Shown here: positions 1 through 10,798 of the stretch, in pieces
How positions within the stretch are numbered: position 1 is the stretch's first letter
Layout of the letters: each line of letters begins with the position of its first letter
Assembly: GCA_029068655.1 (NCBI GenBank)
Contig: JAIECF010000110.1
Span: 1 to 64,000 of the forward strand
DNA: 64,000 nucleotides
Direction of reading: 5' to 3'
DNA from: Muribaculaceae bacterium
Lineage (GTDB): Bacteria > Bacteroidota > Bacteroidia > Bacteroidales > Muribaculaceae
Made by a program: the position numbers and the translations under genes
The notes under the pieces: model-generated
Database searches by the model: none
What the model saw: the letters and a program-made list of their open reading frames with translations, nothing else
What the model was told of the DNA's origin: nothing

Positions 1-48
1 TACTTATGGTATTGAAAAGTGTGATAAATCATATAATATATTGAGATA

Positions 49-1401
49 ATGCTCTTTAGAAAGATAGAAAAGAGGATAGCGGAATATTTTGCTTCATATT
101 CCGACAAGGTCTTGATTGTCACAGGGGCACGACAGATAGGCAAGTCATTTATAATTAGGCATTGCGCAGCTGAATTCTTTCAGAATGTAGTTGAGATAAA
201 CCTTATTGAGGATATAGAAGGAAATGGCATTTTCAAGGATGTCAAAAGTGTGGAGGATTTCTATCTGGCGTTGGCTGCCTTCACTACGTATCCTCTTGGA
301 AATCGCTCGGATACCCTGGTTTTCCTTGATGAGATTCAGGAATATCCCCATCTTCTTACATTACTTAAGTTTTTAAGGGAGGACGGGCGCTACAGATATG
401 TTGCAAGTGGCTCTCTTCTTGGCGTGACACTTAAAAGGTCTAATTCAATTCCACTCGGAAGTATTGACATCATGAAGATGTTCCCTCTCGATTTTGAGGA
501 GTTCATGATCGCCAATAATGTGGGGGAACCGGTGATAGATCTGCTTCGTGACTGCTTCCGCCAATTGCGTACCATTCCGGAAGGTATTCATAATAAAGTA
601 ATGGATCTGTATAAAAGATATCTTCTGGTAGGTGGTCTGCCCGAGGCGGTAAACAAGTATCTCGAAACCCATGATTTAATTCGGGTCAGGGCTATCCAAG
701 AGACAATATACGAACTTTATAGACTCGATTCAGCGAAATATGATAAGGCGCATTCCTTGAAGATAGGAAGACTATACAGTCTTATACCATCTAATATGGA
801 GAATAAGAAGAAGCGTGTGGTGTATAAAGAAATAGAGAATGTTAGGGGTAAAAGGGCATCCGACTATGAGGAGGAAGTAGAATACCTCATAAGTTCGGGT
901 ACTGCTTTGGGGGTATGCGCCATATCCAATCCCAGATTTCCATTGACGGAAACCGAACGGAAGAACCTGATAAAGCTGTATTTCAATGATCCAGGGCTTC
1001 TTACAGCCGCATTATACCGAACGAACCCTGCTCCGGTATTGCTAACGGAGTGCGGCATAAATCTGGGATCGGTCTATGAGTGTGCTGTAGCGTGTCAGTT
1101 GGCTGCGAATGATAACGATCTCTTCTATTATGATAACCGTACGCATGGCGAAGTTGATTTCCTTTATGATGACTACGATTCATTGTCGGTGGTTCCGATC
1201 GAGGTGAAATCGGGAAAGGATTATAAAAGGCATGTTGCTATAAGTCGCTTTGTGTCAAATTCTGAGTATGGAATAAAGCAAGGATATGTGCTTTCCAATA
1301 GCCGGATAGTGGAAAGTAACGGTAGAATCCACTATGTGCCTGTCTACTTCTCGCTCTTCTTCGATAATCGTCTTGATAAAAACGGTCCGATTCTCATATG
1401 A
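49..1401 (+). CDS. AAA-family ATP-binding protein with C-terminal DUF4143-like nuclease-fold region
   Basis: 450-aa ORF; Walker A-like GARQIGKS, Walker B-like LVFLDEIQE, and C-terminal HGEVDFLYDD...PIEVKSGKDY typical of DUF4143 ATPases. Confidence 0.9.
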   Translation: MLFRKIEKRIAEYFASYSDKVLIVTGARQIGKSFIIRHCAAEFFQNVVEINLIEDIEGNGIFKDVKSVEDFYLALAAFTTYPLGNRSDTLVFLDEIQEYPHLLTLLKFLREDGRYRYVASGSLLGVTLKRSNSIPLGSIDIMKMFPLDFEEFMIANNVGEPVIDLLRDCFRQLRTIPEGIHNKVMDLYKRYLLVGGLPEAVNKYLETHDLIRVRAIQETIYELYRLDSAKYDKAHSLKIGRLYSLIPSNMENKKKRVVYKEIENVRGKRASDYEEEVEYLISSGTALGVCAISNPRFPLTETERKNLIKLYFNDPGLLTAALYRTNPAPVLLTECGINLGSVYECAVACQLAANDNDLFYYDNRTHGEVDFLYDDYDSLSVVPIEVKSGKDYKRHVAISRFVSNSEYGIKQGYVLSNSRIVESNGRIHYVPVYFSLFFDNRLDKNGPILI

Positions 1402-1754
1402 GGCTTCCACCCTACCAATTAACCCTTGCGTCCCTACTCCCCTCTGCGGACTTTGCGAGATCCCCCCATCGAGTATTCTGCCAAGTCCATTCCGCTTTAA
1501 GAGTGCGCGCCAGAGCCCGTGGAACTTTGAGAGAGATGCTCCGAGGTGGAAACGAAGTGTTAAATTTGAAAATTTTTGAAAAAATTGGGATTTTTTTTGG
1601 AATTTTTGTGAAGATTCCTTAATTTTGCGTGCTAAACCTATCGAAGTAAGTCTAAGATCAGTAGTTAACCTATTAAAAATCGTAACTTTCTGACAGCTCC
1701 AGCTTAGGATCGACAGAAGCGAAATTATTGAAAATAAACATCATAAAATGTATT

Positions 1755-4700
1755 ATGACCAAAATTAAACTAACATCGAAACGAGAAAAAGGCGGATCCT
1801 TCCTTCGGAAGACATTCCTGACCTTGATCGCCATGTTATTGGCGATTCCCGCGTTCGCGCAGAACATCGACGTATCCGGTACGGTGCTCGACGATCAAGG
1901 CGAACCACTCATCGGCGTTACAGTCATGGTGGAAGGAACTTCCAACGGTACTGCAACCGATTTTGACGGCAATTATGATCTAAAGAACGTGCCCTCCAAA
2001 GGTAAACTCGTCTTCTCCTACATCGGCTACGCCCAGCAGACTATCGAGGTCAAGGGTCGTACTCGCATCGACGTCAAGATGAGTGAGGATTCCAAAGCCC
2101 TCGATGAGCTCGTGGTAGTCGGTTACGGCCAGATGAAGAAATCCGACCTTACAGGTTCTGTTTCGACCGTAAATACAGAACAGCTTAATGCTAAAGGTTC
2201 AGCTTCAATTCTTGAAAGTCTTCAAGGTTCGGTTCCTGGTGTGAGCATTACTAAGCAATCCGGTCGTACTAACGGCGGTATAGAGATTGAAATTCGTGGA
2301 AAGTCATCCATCAATTCAAGTGTGACTCCTCTCTATGTGGTAGATGGTGTTCAGACAAGTGATATATCTTTCCTGAATCCTCAGGATATTGAACGTATCG
2401 ACATTCTTAAGGATGCGTCTTCTACTGCCATATATGGATCTCGTGCTACTGCAGGTGTTGTTATCGTGACAACTAAGAGCGGAGCGAATGTCAATAAAGG
2501 TACCAAGGCTACTATTTCATACGATGGTTACTATGGTATAAGTCATGCGACCCGTATGCCAGATTTCATGAATGGTCAGCAGTGGTATCGTTATCGTTTC
2601 CAGAAATTTACTCAACCTATAGGCGGAGTGGATGCCTATCTGCCTCAGACTCAGTTTGGTATTCTTTCATCTTCAATGGGTTTAGGACAAGCGTTGCTTC
2701 AGGCGACTGAAGGTGATCTTGAGTCTCCGTATGTTATGAAGGAGATGCTTGCTAACGATGCTACTTACTATTGGCCCGGTCTTGTGACTCAAGACGGACA
2801 CCAGCAGAACCACTATGTCTCAGTATCTGGAGCAAGCGAAAGCGTCAACTATCACTTTGGTCTCGGCTATGAGAATGTGCAGGGTCTCTATAAGGGGGAT
2901 AGTAAAGGGACATACTCATTTAAAGGTAGTGTCGATGCTAAGCTAAATAAGGTGATAAGTGCTGGCTTCAACTTCAACATTGCTCAGATAAATAATTCTT
3001 ACGCTGATGATAATGCTATTGCTCAAGCGTACAGAGTTAATCCCTTTATGATTCCTTTTGATGAAGATGGCAATACCAACCATTTCCCCGGGAATAAGAC
3101 AACCTTAGGAACTAACGCCAATCAGTTCTCGGACTTTATCAATCCTTTGGATCGAATGAAGAATTCTACACATAAGCGTAAAACTTATAGGTTACTCGGC
3201 AACATCTATGCACAGTTCAATATAATTCAGGGGCTGACTTTTAAAACAACCATTTCTCCTACTTACACTGCATATCGTGATGGTGAATATGTAGGCTATA
3301 CAAATCCCGCCACAGGTAAGACCTGGGTCGACGATGAAGTTAGAAATGCTACTGTCAAAAATAATACAGGATATGGATGGACTTGGGATAACGTATTGAA
3401 TTTTACCCGGTCTTTCGGTGATCATTCTATTAATGCCACTGCGCTTTATTCTGCAGAGAAGAGTAATTCTGAAAACTATACTCAAACTGCTGTCAATCCT
3501 ATAGAGTCTACTGCTTGGTGGAATATGGCGACTGGTACAAAAGGAGAAGCCACTGTCGCTTCTGGTTTCTCAGAATCTTCAATGCAGTCTGTGGCACTTC
3601 GTGCTAACTATTCTTGGAAGAATCGTTATATGATTACAGGTACTGTACGTTGGGATGGTTCTTCAAAGTTTGGGAAAGGTAATAAATGGGGATGTTTCCC
3701 ATCAGCTGCTGTAGGATGGAATATTGCAGAAGAAGAATTCCTCCAGAAATGGTGGCTCAATAATCTCAAACTTCGTGCCAGCTATGGTGTGACAGGTAAT
3801 AACCGTGGTATTGGGAATTATGCTACAGTCATTGGAGTTAATTCTTCAAGTTTCTATCCTTTTGGAGGTTCTTATGTTGATGGTTTCTATCCTTCAGGTA
3901 TTGTTGATGAGAACATTACGTGGGAAACTTCTCATGAGATTAATATTGGTTTGGACTATGGATTCCTCAACAACAGGATTGTTGGTTCGTTGGAATGGTA
4001 CAACAAGAAGTCAAAGAATCTTCTATATAATGTAGGTCTTCCTTTGGAGACGGGAGGCGCTACGATGACCACAAATGTGGGATCTGTAAGAAATACGGGT
4101 GTTGAATTCTCTATAACCACAACTAATATTGATACTCGTGATTGGACATGGACTACATCGTTGAATCTTGCTCATAATGATAATAAAGTGCTTCAGATTA
4201 ATGGTGTATCAGACCAGATTATCGGAGGAAACGCTTCCGGATGTCTCTTCGTAGGAAGGCCGGTCACTAACGTTTATGCTTATCAATGGGATGGGATAGT
4301 GTCAGATAAGAATATGACTGTTCCTAACCACCAGATAGCTATAGACAAGGGATTCACGCCAGGTCAAACTGTTAGAGAATGCGATTATTATTATGCTTGT
4401 TACGGACAAACGGAAGGACATCCGATTATACGAGATGTAAATGGAGACGGCAAATGGAATGATGAAGATCGTGTGGTTCATAATGGTAATCCCAAAATCA
4501 CAGGAGCGTTTACTTCCAATCTTTCCTATCGCCTTCCTAAGAAAGGCGGCTCTATAGATTTCGGATTCTCAATCTATACAAAACAAGGGTATACTGTTGC
4601 TTCTCCGTTTATGGCAGGAGATGGATTTGATTGGCATGACCGTGGCCGCGGAAAAGTCGCTATGGATAACTATATTCCGGCTGGTATGCTTCTTGATGCT

Positions 4701-5090
4701 GATGGTATAAGGGCAGATGGTACTCTTATTAATCCCGTATACCAGACACAGACACATTATGGAAGCTGGCCTCTCGTAAATGCAGGCGGTAACGATGGCC
4801 TTGGTCCGGCAGGTCCTTATTTTGGACTTAGTACAGATACTAAGTTCTGTGCACGTCAGGTGGTGGACGCTTCCTTCTGGAAAGTTCAGCATGTTTCACT
4901 TGGTTATGAATTCTCTCGCCAGATTATTGAGAAGATTGGTTGCAGCAAACTTCGTCTGTATGTAAATATCTCAAATCCGTTCGTCTGGTCAAAGTATAAG
5001 GGCTTTGACCCTGAATGGGCTGATGCCGCAGGTAAGAATGATGGACCGAGCACTATTACATACGAGTTTGGCGCAAACATCACTTTCTAA
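1755..5090 (+). CDS. SusC/RagA-family TonB-linked outer membrane protein
   Basis: Signal peptide, CarboxypepD_reg-like region (VSGTVLDDQGEPLIGVTVMVEGT), TonB box/plug LDELVVVGYG, SusC signature; ATG at 1755 preferred over the TTG at 1728. Confidence 0.95.
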   Translation: MTKIKLTSKREKGGSFLRKTFLTLIAMLLAIPAFAQNIDVSGTVLDDQGEPLIGVTVMVEGTSNGTATDFDGNYDLKNVPSKGKLVFSYIGYAQQTIEVKGRTRIDVKMSEDSKALDELVVVGYGQMKKSDLTGSVSTVNTEQLNAKGSASILESLQGSVPGVSITKQSGRTNGGIEIEIRGKSSINSSVTPLYVVDGVQTSDISFLNPQDIERIDILKDASSTAIYGSRATAGVVIVTTKSGANVNKGTKATISYDGYYGISHATRMPDFMNGQQWYRYRFQKFTQPIGGVDAYLPQTQFGILSSSMGLGQALLQATEGDLESPYVMKEMLANDATYYWPGLVTQDGHQQNHYVSVSGASESVNYHFGLGYENVQGLYKGDSKGTYSFKGSVDAKLNKVISAGFNFNIAQINNSYADDNAIAQAYRVNPFMIPFDEDGNTNHFPGNKTTLGTNANQFSDFINPLDRMKNSTHKRKTYRLLGNIYAQFNIIQGLTFKTTISPTYTAYRDGEYVGYTNPATGKTWVDDEVRNATVKNNTGYGWTWDNVLNFTRSFGDHSINATALYSAEKSNSENYTQTAVNPIESTAWWNMATGTKGEATVASGFSESSMQSVALRANYSWKNRYMITGTVRWDGSSKFGKGNKWGCFPSAAVGWNIAEEEFLQKWWLNNLKLRASYGVTGNNRGIGNYATVIGVNSSSFYPFGGSYVDGFYPSGIVDENITWETSHEINIGLDYGFLNNRIVGSLEWYNKKSKNLLYNVGLPLETGGATMTTNVGSVRNTGVEFSITTTNIDTRDWTWTTSLNLAHNDNKVLQINGVSDQIIGGNASGCLFVGRPVTNVYAYQWDGIVSDKNMTVPNHQIAIDKGFTPGQTVRECDYYYACYGQTEGHPIIRDVNGDGKWNDEDRVVHNGNPKITGAFTSNLSYRLPKKGGSIDFGFSIYTKQGYTVASPFMAGDGFDWHDRGRGKVAMDNYIPAGMLLDADGIRADGTLINPVYQTQTHYGSWPLVNAGGNDGLGPAGPYFGLSTDTKFCARQVVDASFWKVQHVSLGYEFSRQIIEKIGCSKLRLYVNISNPFVWSKYKGFDPEWADAAGKNDGPSTITYEFGANITF

Positions 5091-5105
5091 TTTCTGAATA
5101 TAGGT

Positions 5106-6950
5106 ATGAAAAATATTAAATATTCTATTTTGGGAGCAGGGATAGCATTGCTGTTGTCAGGATGCTCCGACTTTCTTGATCCTCGCAATCTTTCTAATGG
5201 CGGTGAGTCTTACGAGGAATATTTTGCTCAGCATCCTGATCAAATCCGCCCCGTAGCCTATGATGCTGTTCGCTATATTGCTACACAGATAGAGCTTCTT
5301 GATCAGGCTGCAGACCTCTATATCAATCCAAGAGCTTCTGATGATGGTACATTCTCTATGTTTCAGGTAACACCTGACAACGGTACTGTTAAGAGCTATT
5401 ACAGCAATGTAATGGGTTTGATAAATAAGGCCAATTGTCTTATACGATTTGCTGGAGACAATAAGCATCTCGAGGCAGAGGGCCGATTCCTGCGCGTATT
5501 AGGCTATTATTATATGACTCAGCAGTTTGGTGCAGTACCATATTCTGACGCGTATATAAATACACCAGACCGTGATTACCCAAGAATGCCGCTTCCGGAG
5601 CTTTATGAAATAATGCTGAGTGAATGCAAAGACATTTATGACAATTCAAATCTACCTGATCAGGATCATGCAGGTAGTGCAAGTAAGCAAGCTGTGGCAG
5701 CTATAGCAGCTAAGATTGCTTTGGCCGCAGCTTGGGACCTTGATACTGATCTTGTAGATGCAGCAGCAGGTACATATAAGGTGAACTCGACTGCAAGATT
5801 TAAGGAAGCAGCTGAATGGGCCAAAAAGGCTATCATGGGTATACAGCTCACAATGTCTTTCGCTGAAAAATGGGCATGGAACAATGAAGGAAACATAGAA
5901 GAGATTTTCTCTGCGCAATGGGATCGCAAAGGATATCCAGGTAATAAGAATACCGGTGGAAATTCCATGATGAATAATTACATTGCTTATTATGGTAATT
6001 GTACTCAGTCAGGTCTTAAAGGTACAGGCTCTGGCGGAACAAATGTAATGTCAGCTAAGTCAGCAAGTCTTTTTGAAAGAGGCGATGAGCGTTTTGAAGG
6101 TACTTTTATGACTACGTTCTATAATGCGCCGAGAGCCGCTGGAGGTGGTGACGCTGATTGGAGCAAAGGTTATATGGCATGGTATAATATGACGCCTGAA
6201 CAACAGCTCGAGCTCCCTATTGCGCTAAAGTTTTATGCCCCAGGCACTACTGCTGCAGAGGCAGAGGCTGACATAAAGAAGATCGTTGCAAATGGCCAAG
6301 CGAAAAAATTTGATGAAAATACGTATGGTGTTAATGAACCTTTTGCTGCCATCATTAATGGTTCAGAAGTCACTAAATGGTCATTCAATGAAGATGGTTC
6401 AATGCCGTCGAAGGAAACCATTGCATATGACGATTTCATTAGGGAGTCTGCCAACAACGGAACATGTGTGTCGAAATATGATGATCCCGAATGTGGTGCA
6501 GTGACTGGTAGTCAGTGCTACCGCGATATACCTCTGCTGCATGTAAGCGAGATGTATCTGGTAGCAGCTGAAGCTTATCTCCTTGCTAACGACGAAGCCT
6601 CATCTCTCGCAATGATCAATGCTGTCAGAAAGAGAGCAGGAGTGAAGGAACTTTCTTCTTTCTCTTCCTATAAAGCTCCCTATGAAACCAATGGATCTTT
6701 CGTGTTCGTACCTCTTGATCTCGTCCTAGACGAGAGGGCAAGGGAATGTTATGCAGAACGCACCCGATACTTTGATCTCCGTCGTACCAAACAGCTTGTA
6801 AGGTATAATCTTGAGTTCAGTCGTTTTATGAATACTGTAGCGAAAATGAGTAATGCTCAAGGTGAGATTAAATGGTATCGGCCTATTCCTCAAGATGAAA
6901 TCGATAACAATATCGGTATCTCAAGAGAAGATCAGAATCCTGGTTATTGA
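5106..6950 (+). CDS. SusD/RagB-family nutrient-binding outer membrane lipoprotein
   Basis: Lipobox LLLSGCSDFLD, C-terminal LDERARECYAERTRYFDLRRT motif, immediately downstream of susC. Confidence 0.95.
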   Translation: MKNIKYSILGAGIALLLSGCSDFLDPRNLSNGGESYEEYFAQHPDQIRPVAYDAVRYIATQIELLDQAADLYINPRASDDGTFSMFQVTPDNGTVKSYYSNVMGLINKANCLIRFAGDNKHLEAEGRFLRVLGYYYMTQQFGAVPYSDAYINTPDRDYPRMPLPELYEIMLSECKDIYDNSNLPDQDHAGSASKQAVAAIAAKIALAAAWDLDTDLVDAAAGTYKVNSTARFKEAAEWAKKAIMGIQLTMSFAEKWAWNNEGNIEEIFSAQWDRKGYPGNKNTGGNSMMNNYIAYYGNCTQSGLKGTGSGGTNVMSAKSASLFERGDERFEGTFMTTFYNAPRAAGGGDADWSKGYMAWYNMTPEQQLELPIALKFYAPGTTAAEAEADIKKIVANGQAKKFDENTYGVNEPFAAIINGSEVTKWSFNEDGSMPSKETIAYDDFIRESANNGTCVSKYDDPECGAVTGSQCYRDIPLLHVSEMYLVAAEAYLLANDEASSLAMINAVRKRAGVKELSSFSSYKAPYETNGSFVFVPLDLVLDERARECYAERTRYFDLRRTKQLVRYNLEFSRFMNTVAKMSNAQGEIKWYRPIPQDEIDNNIGISREDQNPGY

Positions 6951-6995
6951 TTATGTTTCTCTTAGTTCATCTAAGTATCTTAAATGCTAAATTAA

Positions 6996-7511
6996 ATGAA
7001 AACAAAACATTTTTCAATATTTCTTTGTCTGGCCATAATGCTCGGCTTAGTCTCCTGCAGTGATGATACTGATATCCCTCCTACAGGAGGTCTTGACGGT
7101 GCCGAAGTAGCTGCTCTGGGTACATATGTGGGCCAATGGGAGAAGATAAATACGAAGTCAGGTAAAGTTGATGCGTTCGAAGGTTCTATTGAAGTCGCTC
7201 CATACATGATTAAAGTCGGAGAAGAAGATGAAGTTGCCGAGCACAACGTCAATGTTATTAATATACTAGAACCGGCTTTTAAATCATTGGAAGTTAAAGC
7301 TCAACAGTCGGCTTGCAACATTGTGTTTAATTCTTCCCGGACTCTCAATTTCTGGAATTATACAAAAGCAAATCCATTTGCAATCACATTTACCGGATCT
7401 ATCTCTCCCGAAGGAGAAATGACACTCAACTACAGCGTAGATGTGCGAGAGGGACGAGGAAACAATAAGATCAAGTATAACGTGATCTTTAAAGGTACCA
7501 GACAGCAATAG
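6996..7511 (+). CDS. Hypothetical lipoprotein of the SusCD locus
   Basis: 171-aa ORF with lipobox GLVSCSDD, co-directional with susCD. Confidence 0.75.
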   Translation: MKTKHFSIFLCLAIMLGLVSCSDDTDIPPTGGLDGAEVAALGTYVGQWEKINTKSGKVDAFEGSIEVAPYMIKVGEEDEVAEHNVNVINILEPAFKSLEVKAQQSACNIVFNSSRTLNFWNYTKANPFAITFTGSISPEGEMTLNYSVDVREGRGNNKIKYNVIFKGTRQQ

Positions 7512-7534
7512 CTAATTTAAAATTGTATTTCTTA

Positions 7535-7556
7535 GGAGGCGGATGAGTCCGCCTCC
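7535..7556 (+). terminator. GC-rich hairpin downstream of the lipoprotein gene
   Basis: Perfect inverted repeat GGAGGCGGA-TGAG-TCCGCCTCC. Confidence 0.55.
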
Positions 7557-7593
7557 ACAGAACTTTCTATTAACTTATAAATAACTTTAACAA

Positions 7594-8694
7594 ATGAAGA
7601 AATCATTACTTCTACTTTCATGTGCTGCCATCGCTTCTGTAGCAAGTGCGCAGGTTGCCGTAATGGCCACAGAGGAGAGCCTCGCAGAGGCTGGTATCGT
7701 AAAGGACAAGACACCTCTTGAAGGTGACTTGGTGTACGCCACTGGTTCTGTCGGTTCAATTGCCACTGCTTATGCTGACAAATGGGGTACTACTCAGGCT
7801 TCCGGTGATTATAAGACTGTGAAGGTTAATGACCTCGAGGTAACTTTAGGTACCGGTGTAGTCGGTGATACTAACCCTGTTTTCGTCAGCTTTGAAGAGG
7901 GAGCCCCTACTGCGGGTGCTGTTTTTAAGATCCATTCAAATGTTAATGGATATATGACTGTATTTACAAAGATGAATCCAAACAAGCAGTTTGTCGTATT
8001 TGAGGATACAGATGGTGCCTTGTCATATACTCTTGGCTATTCCAATGGTACCCAGACGATTCACTATGCGCTTCCTTTCTACACAGACGAAGAGGAAAAT
8101 GCCTCAGAAGGTATATTCCCAGGATATGTGAATACTACCACTGATGAGGCCTCTAAGTATTTCGTTGTTGCTACAAAACAGAGCAAAAATGAAGAAGGTC
8201 TGCTCCTTTGGAAAAACAAAGTGACTGGTGATATTGTGGCTGCTGAAAAGAATCCTACTGTTAAAGATGATGAAAATCAGCAGTATCAGGGCGTTATGGA
8301 AGATATCCCAGGTCAAAGCAAACCTCAATTCCCCTGGATAGTAGAGGGTCTTGAATCGGCACCCAAAGACAATACGGGCTTTTTGACTTTCAATGTGTAT
8401 GAGGATACAGATTACTATTTTTCAGCTCTTGGATCAAAAATTCCTGTTGCTGGTTTCGTGTATACAGAGACTAACCCAACTGTGACTTATGTTGAGGTAC
8501 TTAACGAGGACGGTTCAGTTAAGCTTCCCGAGATTGTTTTCCCCGCTATGGGCTATGGCGCTGATCCTAACGCAGTTGAAGCAGTAGCTGTTGAAAACGC
8601 AAACGCTCCTATCTACAACGCACTGGGTGTACGCGTAAACGCTGATGCAAAGGGTCTTCTCATCCAGAACGGCAAGAAGTTTATCCGTAAGTAA
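7594..8694 (+). CDS. Secreted protein with short C-terminal tail (IYNALGVRVNADAKGLLIQNGKKFIRK) resembling Bacteroidetes C-terminal sorting-type tails
   Basis: 366-aa ORF, signal peptide MKKSLLLLSCAAIASVASAQ; tail pattern similar to Por/T9SS-like C-termini. Confidence 0.75.
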   Translation: MKKSLLLLSCAAIASVASAQVAVMATEESLAEAGIVKDKTPLEGDLVYATGSVGSIATAYADKWGTTQASGDYKTVKVNDLEVTLGTGVVGDTNPVFVSFEEGAPTAGAVFKIHSNVNGYMTVFTKMNPNKQFVVFEDTDGALSYTLGYSNGTQTIHYALPFYTDEEENASEGIFPGYVNTTTDEASKYFVVATKQSKNEEGLLLWKNKVTGDIVAAEKNPTVKDDENQQYQGVMEDIPGQSKPQFPWIVEGLESAPKDNTGFLTFNVYEDTDYYFSALGSKIPVAGFVYTETNPTVTYVEVLNEDGSVKLPEIVFPAMGYGADPNAVEAVAVENANAPIYNALGVRVNADAKGLLIQNGKKFIRK

Positions 8695-8796
8695 AATCTA
8701 ATGATAAATGATGAATTATCAATGATCAATTGATATTTGTCATTGTCAATACTAAGAGGCGACTCCCAACACGGGGGGCGCCTCTGTCATTTTTTG
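8629..8796 (+). repeat. Tail module copy 1: 3' end of the 7594..8694 CDS plus AT-rich linker plus terminator hairpin (8756..8784)
   Basis: Same sequence recurs at 9565, 10655 and 11845; GAGGCGACTCCC...GGGGGGCGCCTC hairpin followed by a T-rich tract. Confidence 0.85.
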
Positions 8797-8880
8797 ATGG
8801 TGCGTGAATTAATTTGGGTTGATTGAATAATTTTAAATTAAATATTTGGAATATTATTACTAATTGATTATATTTGCACC

Positions 8881-9249
8881 ATGAAATCTATAGAAGATCA
8901 GAATGAAGATGAAGTAAGGCAGATAATACTGACTCCGGAGTTTGATGTGTTTTATTTCAGTCAGCCTGAAAGGGTGCAGAAAAAGTTTGATTATGTTATC
9001 AATGTGATGGCAACAGTGTATAATGTATCGACTAAATTTGTGAAGCATCTTAAAAATTCAGATTTATACGAAATGAGGATTTCTATAGGTTCAAATGAAT
9101 ATCGTACCATACTATTTTCAACGGATAATCAGAATTTCATTGAAGCTACTCAAATTGTTCTACTGAATGGGTTTCTTAAGAAGTCAGAGAAAGATTATAA
9201 AAAACAAATAGATATCGCACATAAAATTATTGATAGATTAAAATTATGA
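8881..9249 (+). CDS. RelE/HigB (Gp49-like) type II toxin candidate
   Basis: 122-aa ORF with VQKKFDYVINVM..., VKHLKNSDLYEMRISIGSNEYRTILF pattern; overlaps the start of a downstream XRE antitoxin gene. Confidence 0.8.
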   Translation: MKSIEDQNEDEVRQIILTPEFDVFYFSQPERVQKKFDYVINVMATVYNVSTKFVKHLKNSDLYEMRISIGSNEYRTILFSTDNQNFIEATQIVLLNGFLKKSEKDYKKQIDIAHKIIDRLKL

Positions 9250-9560
9250 TACGATTGGATCCTGAAAAAATTTCGAAATTACCTACATTCAATCAACGAC
9301 TGAATGAGAAATATGGTAAACAAGGGACACCTGAAAGAAATAAATTCAATGAGGAGTCCATAGCTTGGTTCTATGGAAATATGCTGAAAGAACGCAGAAA
9401 GGAACTGAAACTGACTCAAAAGCAACTGGCTGAACGTCTTGGGCGGGAGCAAAGCTATATAGCAAGGGTAGAGAATGGAAAGGCAGATATTCAGCTTTCA
9501 AGCTTTTTCAGAATCGCCTCAATTCTTGGGATTCAATTTGTTCCTACTTTCCTTAACTGA
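9246..9560 (+). CDS. HigA-like XRE-family antitoxin
   Basis: 104-aa ORF with helix-turn-helix LKLTQKQLAERLGREQSYIARVENGKADIQLSSFFRIASILG; 4-nt overlap with the toxin gene. Confidence 0.85.
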   Translation: MIRLDPEKISKLPTFNQRLNEKYGKQGTPERNKFNEESIAWFYGNMLKERRKELKLTQKQLAERLGREQSYIARVENGKADIQLSSFFRIASILGIQFVPTFLN

Positions 9561-9564
9561 TAGT

Positions 9565-9895
9565 GTTCGCGTGAACGCTGACGCCAGGGGACTTCTCATC
9601 CAGAACGGCAAGAAGTTTATCCGTAAGTAAGAAACTAATGATCAATGATGAAATTATCAATGATCAATTGATATTTGTCATTGTCAATCCTAAAGAGGCG
9701 GCTCCATCCTCGGAGTCGTCTCTCTGTTAATATTTGAACAACTAAAAATTTTTAAGTGCCATATTCCCGGTATTGCAGAAATTAAGGGGAAGGTACTCAG
9801 GAGGCAGGGAAGCCTCCTACCCATAGATAGACAGCACAGCTTATTTGTAGAAGGTTTGTAAATGCCGCTCACAGTCACGGTAAATAATCTATGTA
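9565..9895 (+). repeat. Tail module copy 2 (orphan; long form)
   Basis: Encodes VRVNADARGLLIQNGKKFIRK* with no gene body, then the same linker, hairpin (9695..9724) and ~170 bp shared with copy 4. Confidence 0.85.
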
Positions 9896-10000
9896 TGTCT
9901 GCTCGCATGATTGCGGCCTATATCGGCCAAAGCACGCAGAGAAAGCTAAGCATTTGTAGATATTTGAGAATTGAACTACATAAAGTAAACGAAAATTAAA

Positions 10001-10549
10001 TTATTTAAAATCTATGCTAAAACGAATAGTAAATAATGTGTTCATCTTTCTTTCTGATTCATATTCTGGGGAATAAAATACTTTGACATCACGAAGTGTT
10101 ACACCTAAACCGAGATTGAAGTTTATTTTTTTAGCATGTTGGAAACTATAGCCTATAGTGGGAGTGATATATAATCCTCCGTATGAAGTGCCATCAGAAT
10201 AGAAACCGCCACGAAAATCCACAAAAGGAGTAAATTTGCCAAACTTAGCATCATATCTAATATCAGCGAAAACTGGTATTGTAATATCTCCGGTTGGATT
10301 TGCGCATGAAAGCATGCACCCAATTCCTATGTAAAGATGGGGATTGAATTGGAAACCGTGAGAAGTAGATAGTCCTAAAAACCATAAAGTGTCTTTATCA
10401 TAGTCTAATATTTCATCATTCCAGTAATCCGTTTTTCCTATGGCATTGTCCCACTCTACAAAACCTCGGTAGCCACGTACCAGATCTCGTGCTGAACCTG
10501 GGGAACAGCATAAAATGCATAGAAGAGTAATAAGAAATGCATGTTTCAT
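10001..10549 (-). CDS. Secreted outer-membrane beta-barrel-like protein
   Basis: 182-aa ORF, signal peptide, alternating beta-strand pattern with aromatic ends. Confidence 0.65.
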   Translation of the reverse strand: MKHAFLITLLCILCCSPGSARDLVRGYRGFVEWDNAIGKTDYWNDEILDYDKDTLWFLGLSTSHGFQFNPHLYIGIGCMLSCANPTGDITIPVFADIRYDAKFGKFTPFVDFRGGFYSDGTSYGGLYITPTIGYSFQHAKKINFNLGLGVTLRDVKVFYSPEYESERKMNTLFTIRFSIDFK

Positions 10550-10654
10550 GATGAATAAAATTTATTTGCAAAGATAATATAAAATTTGACTCCTAAGAGA
10601 CTATGACAATTAAAAATTCGTTATGACTCTATAATTATTACTTTTCATACGGGA

Positions 10655-10770
10655 GGTAAGAAGTTTATCCGCAAGTAAGAAACTAATGATGAATGATCAA
10701 TTATCAATGATCAATTGATATTTGTCATTGTCAATACATAAAGAGGCGACTCCAGGGATGGAGCTGCCTC
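10655..10770 (+). repeat. Tail module copy 3 (orphan; short form)
   Basis: GGTAAGAAGTTTATCCGCAAGTAA (GKKFIRK*) plus the same linker and hairpin GAGGCGACTCCAGGGATGGAGCTGCCTC. Confidence 0.8.
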
Positions 10771-10798
10771 TGTATTCTATATAAGACAGATAGTTGGT

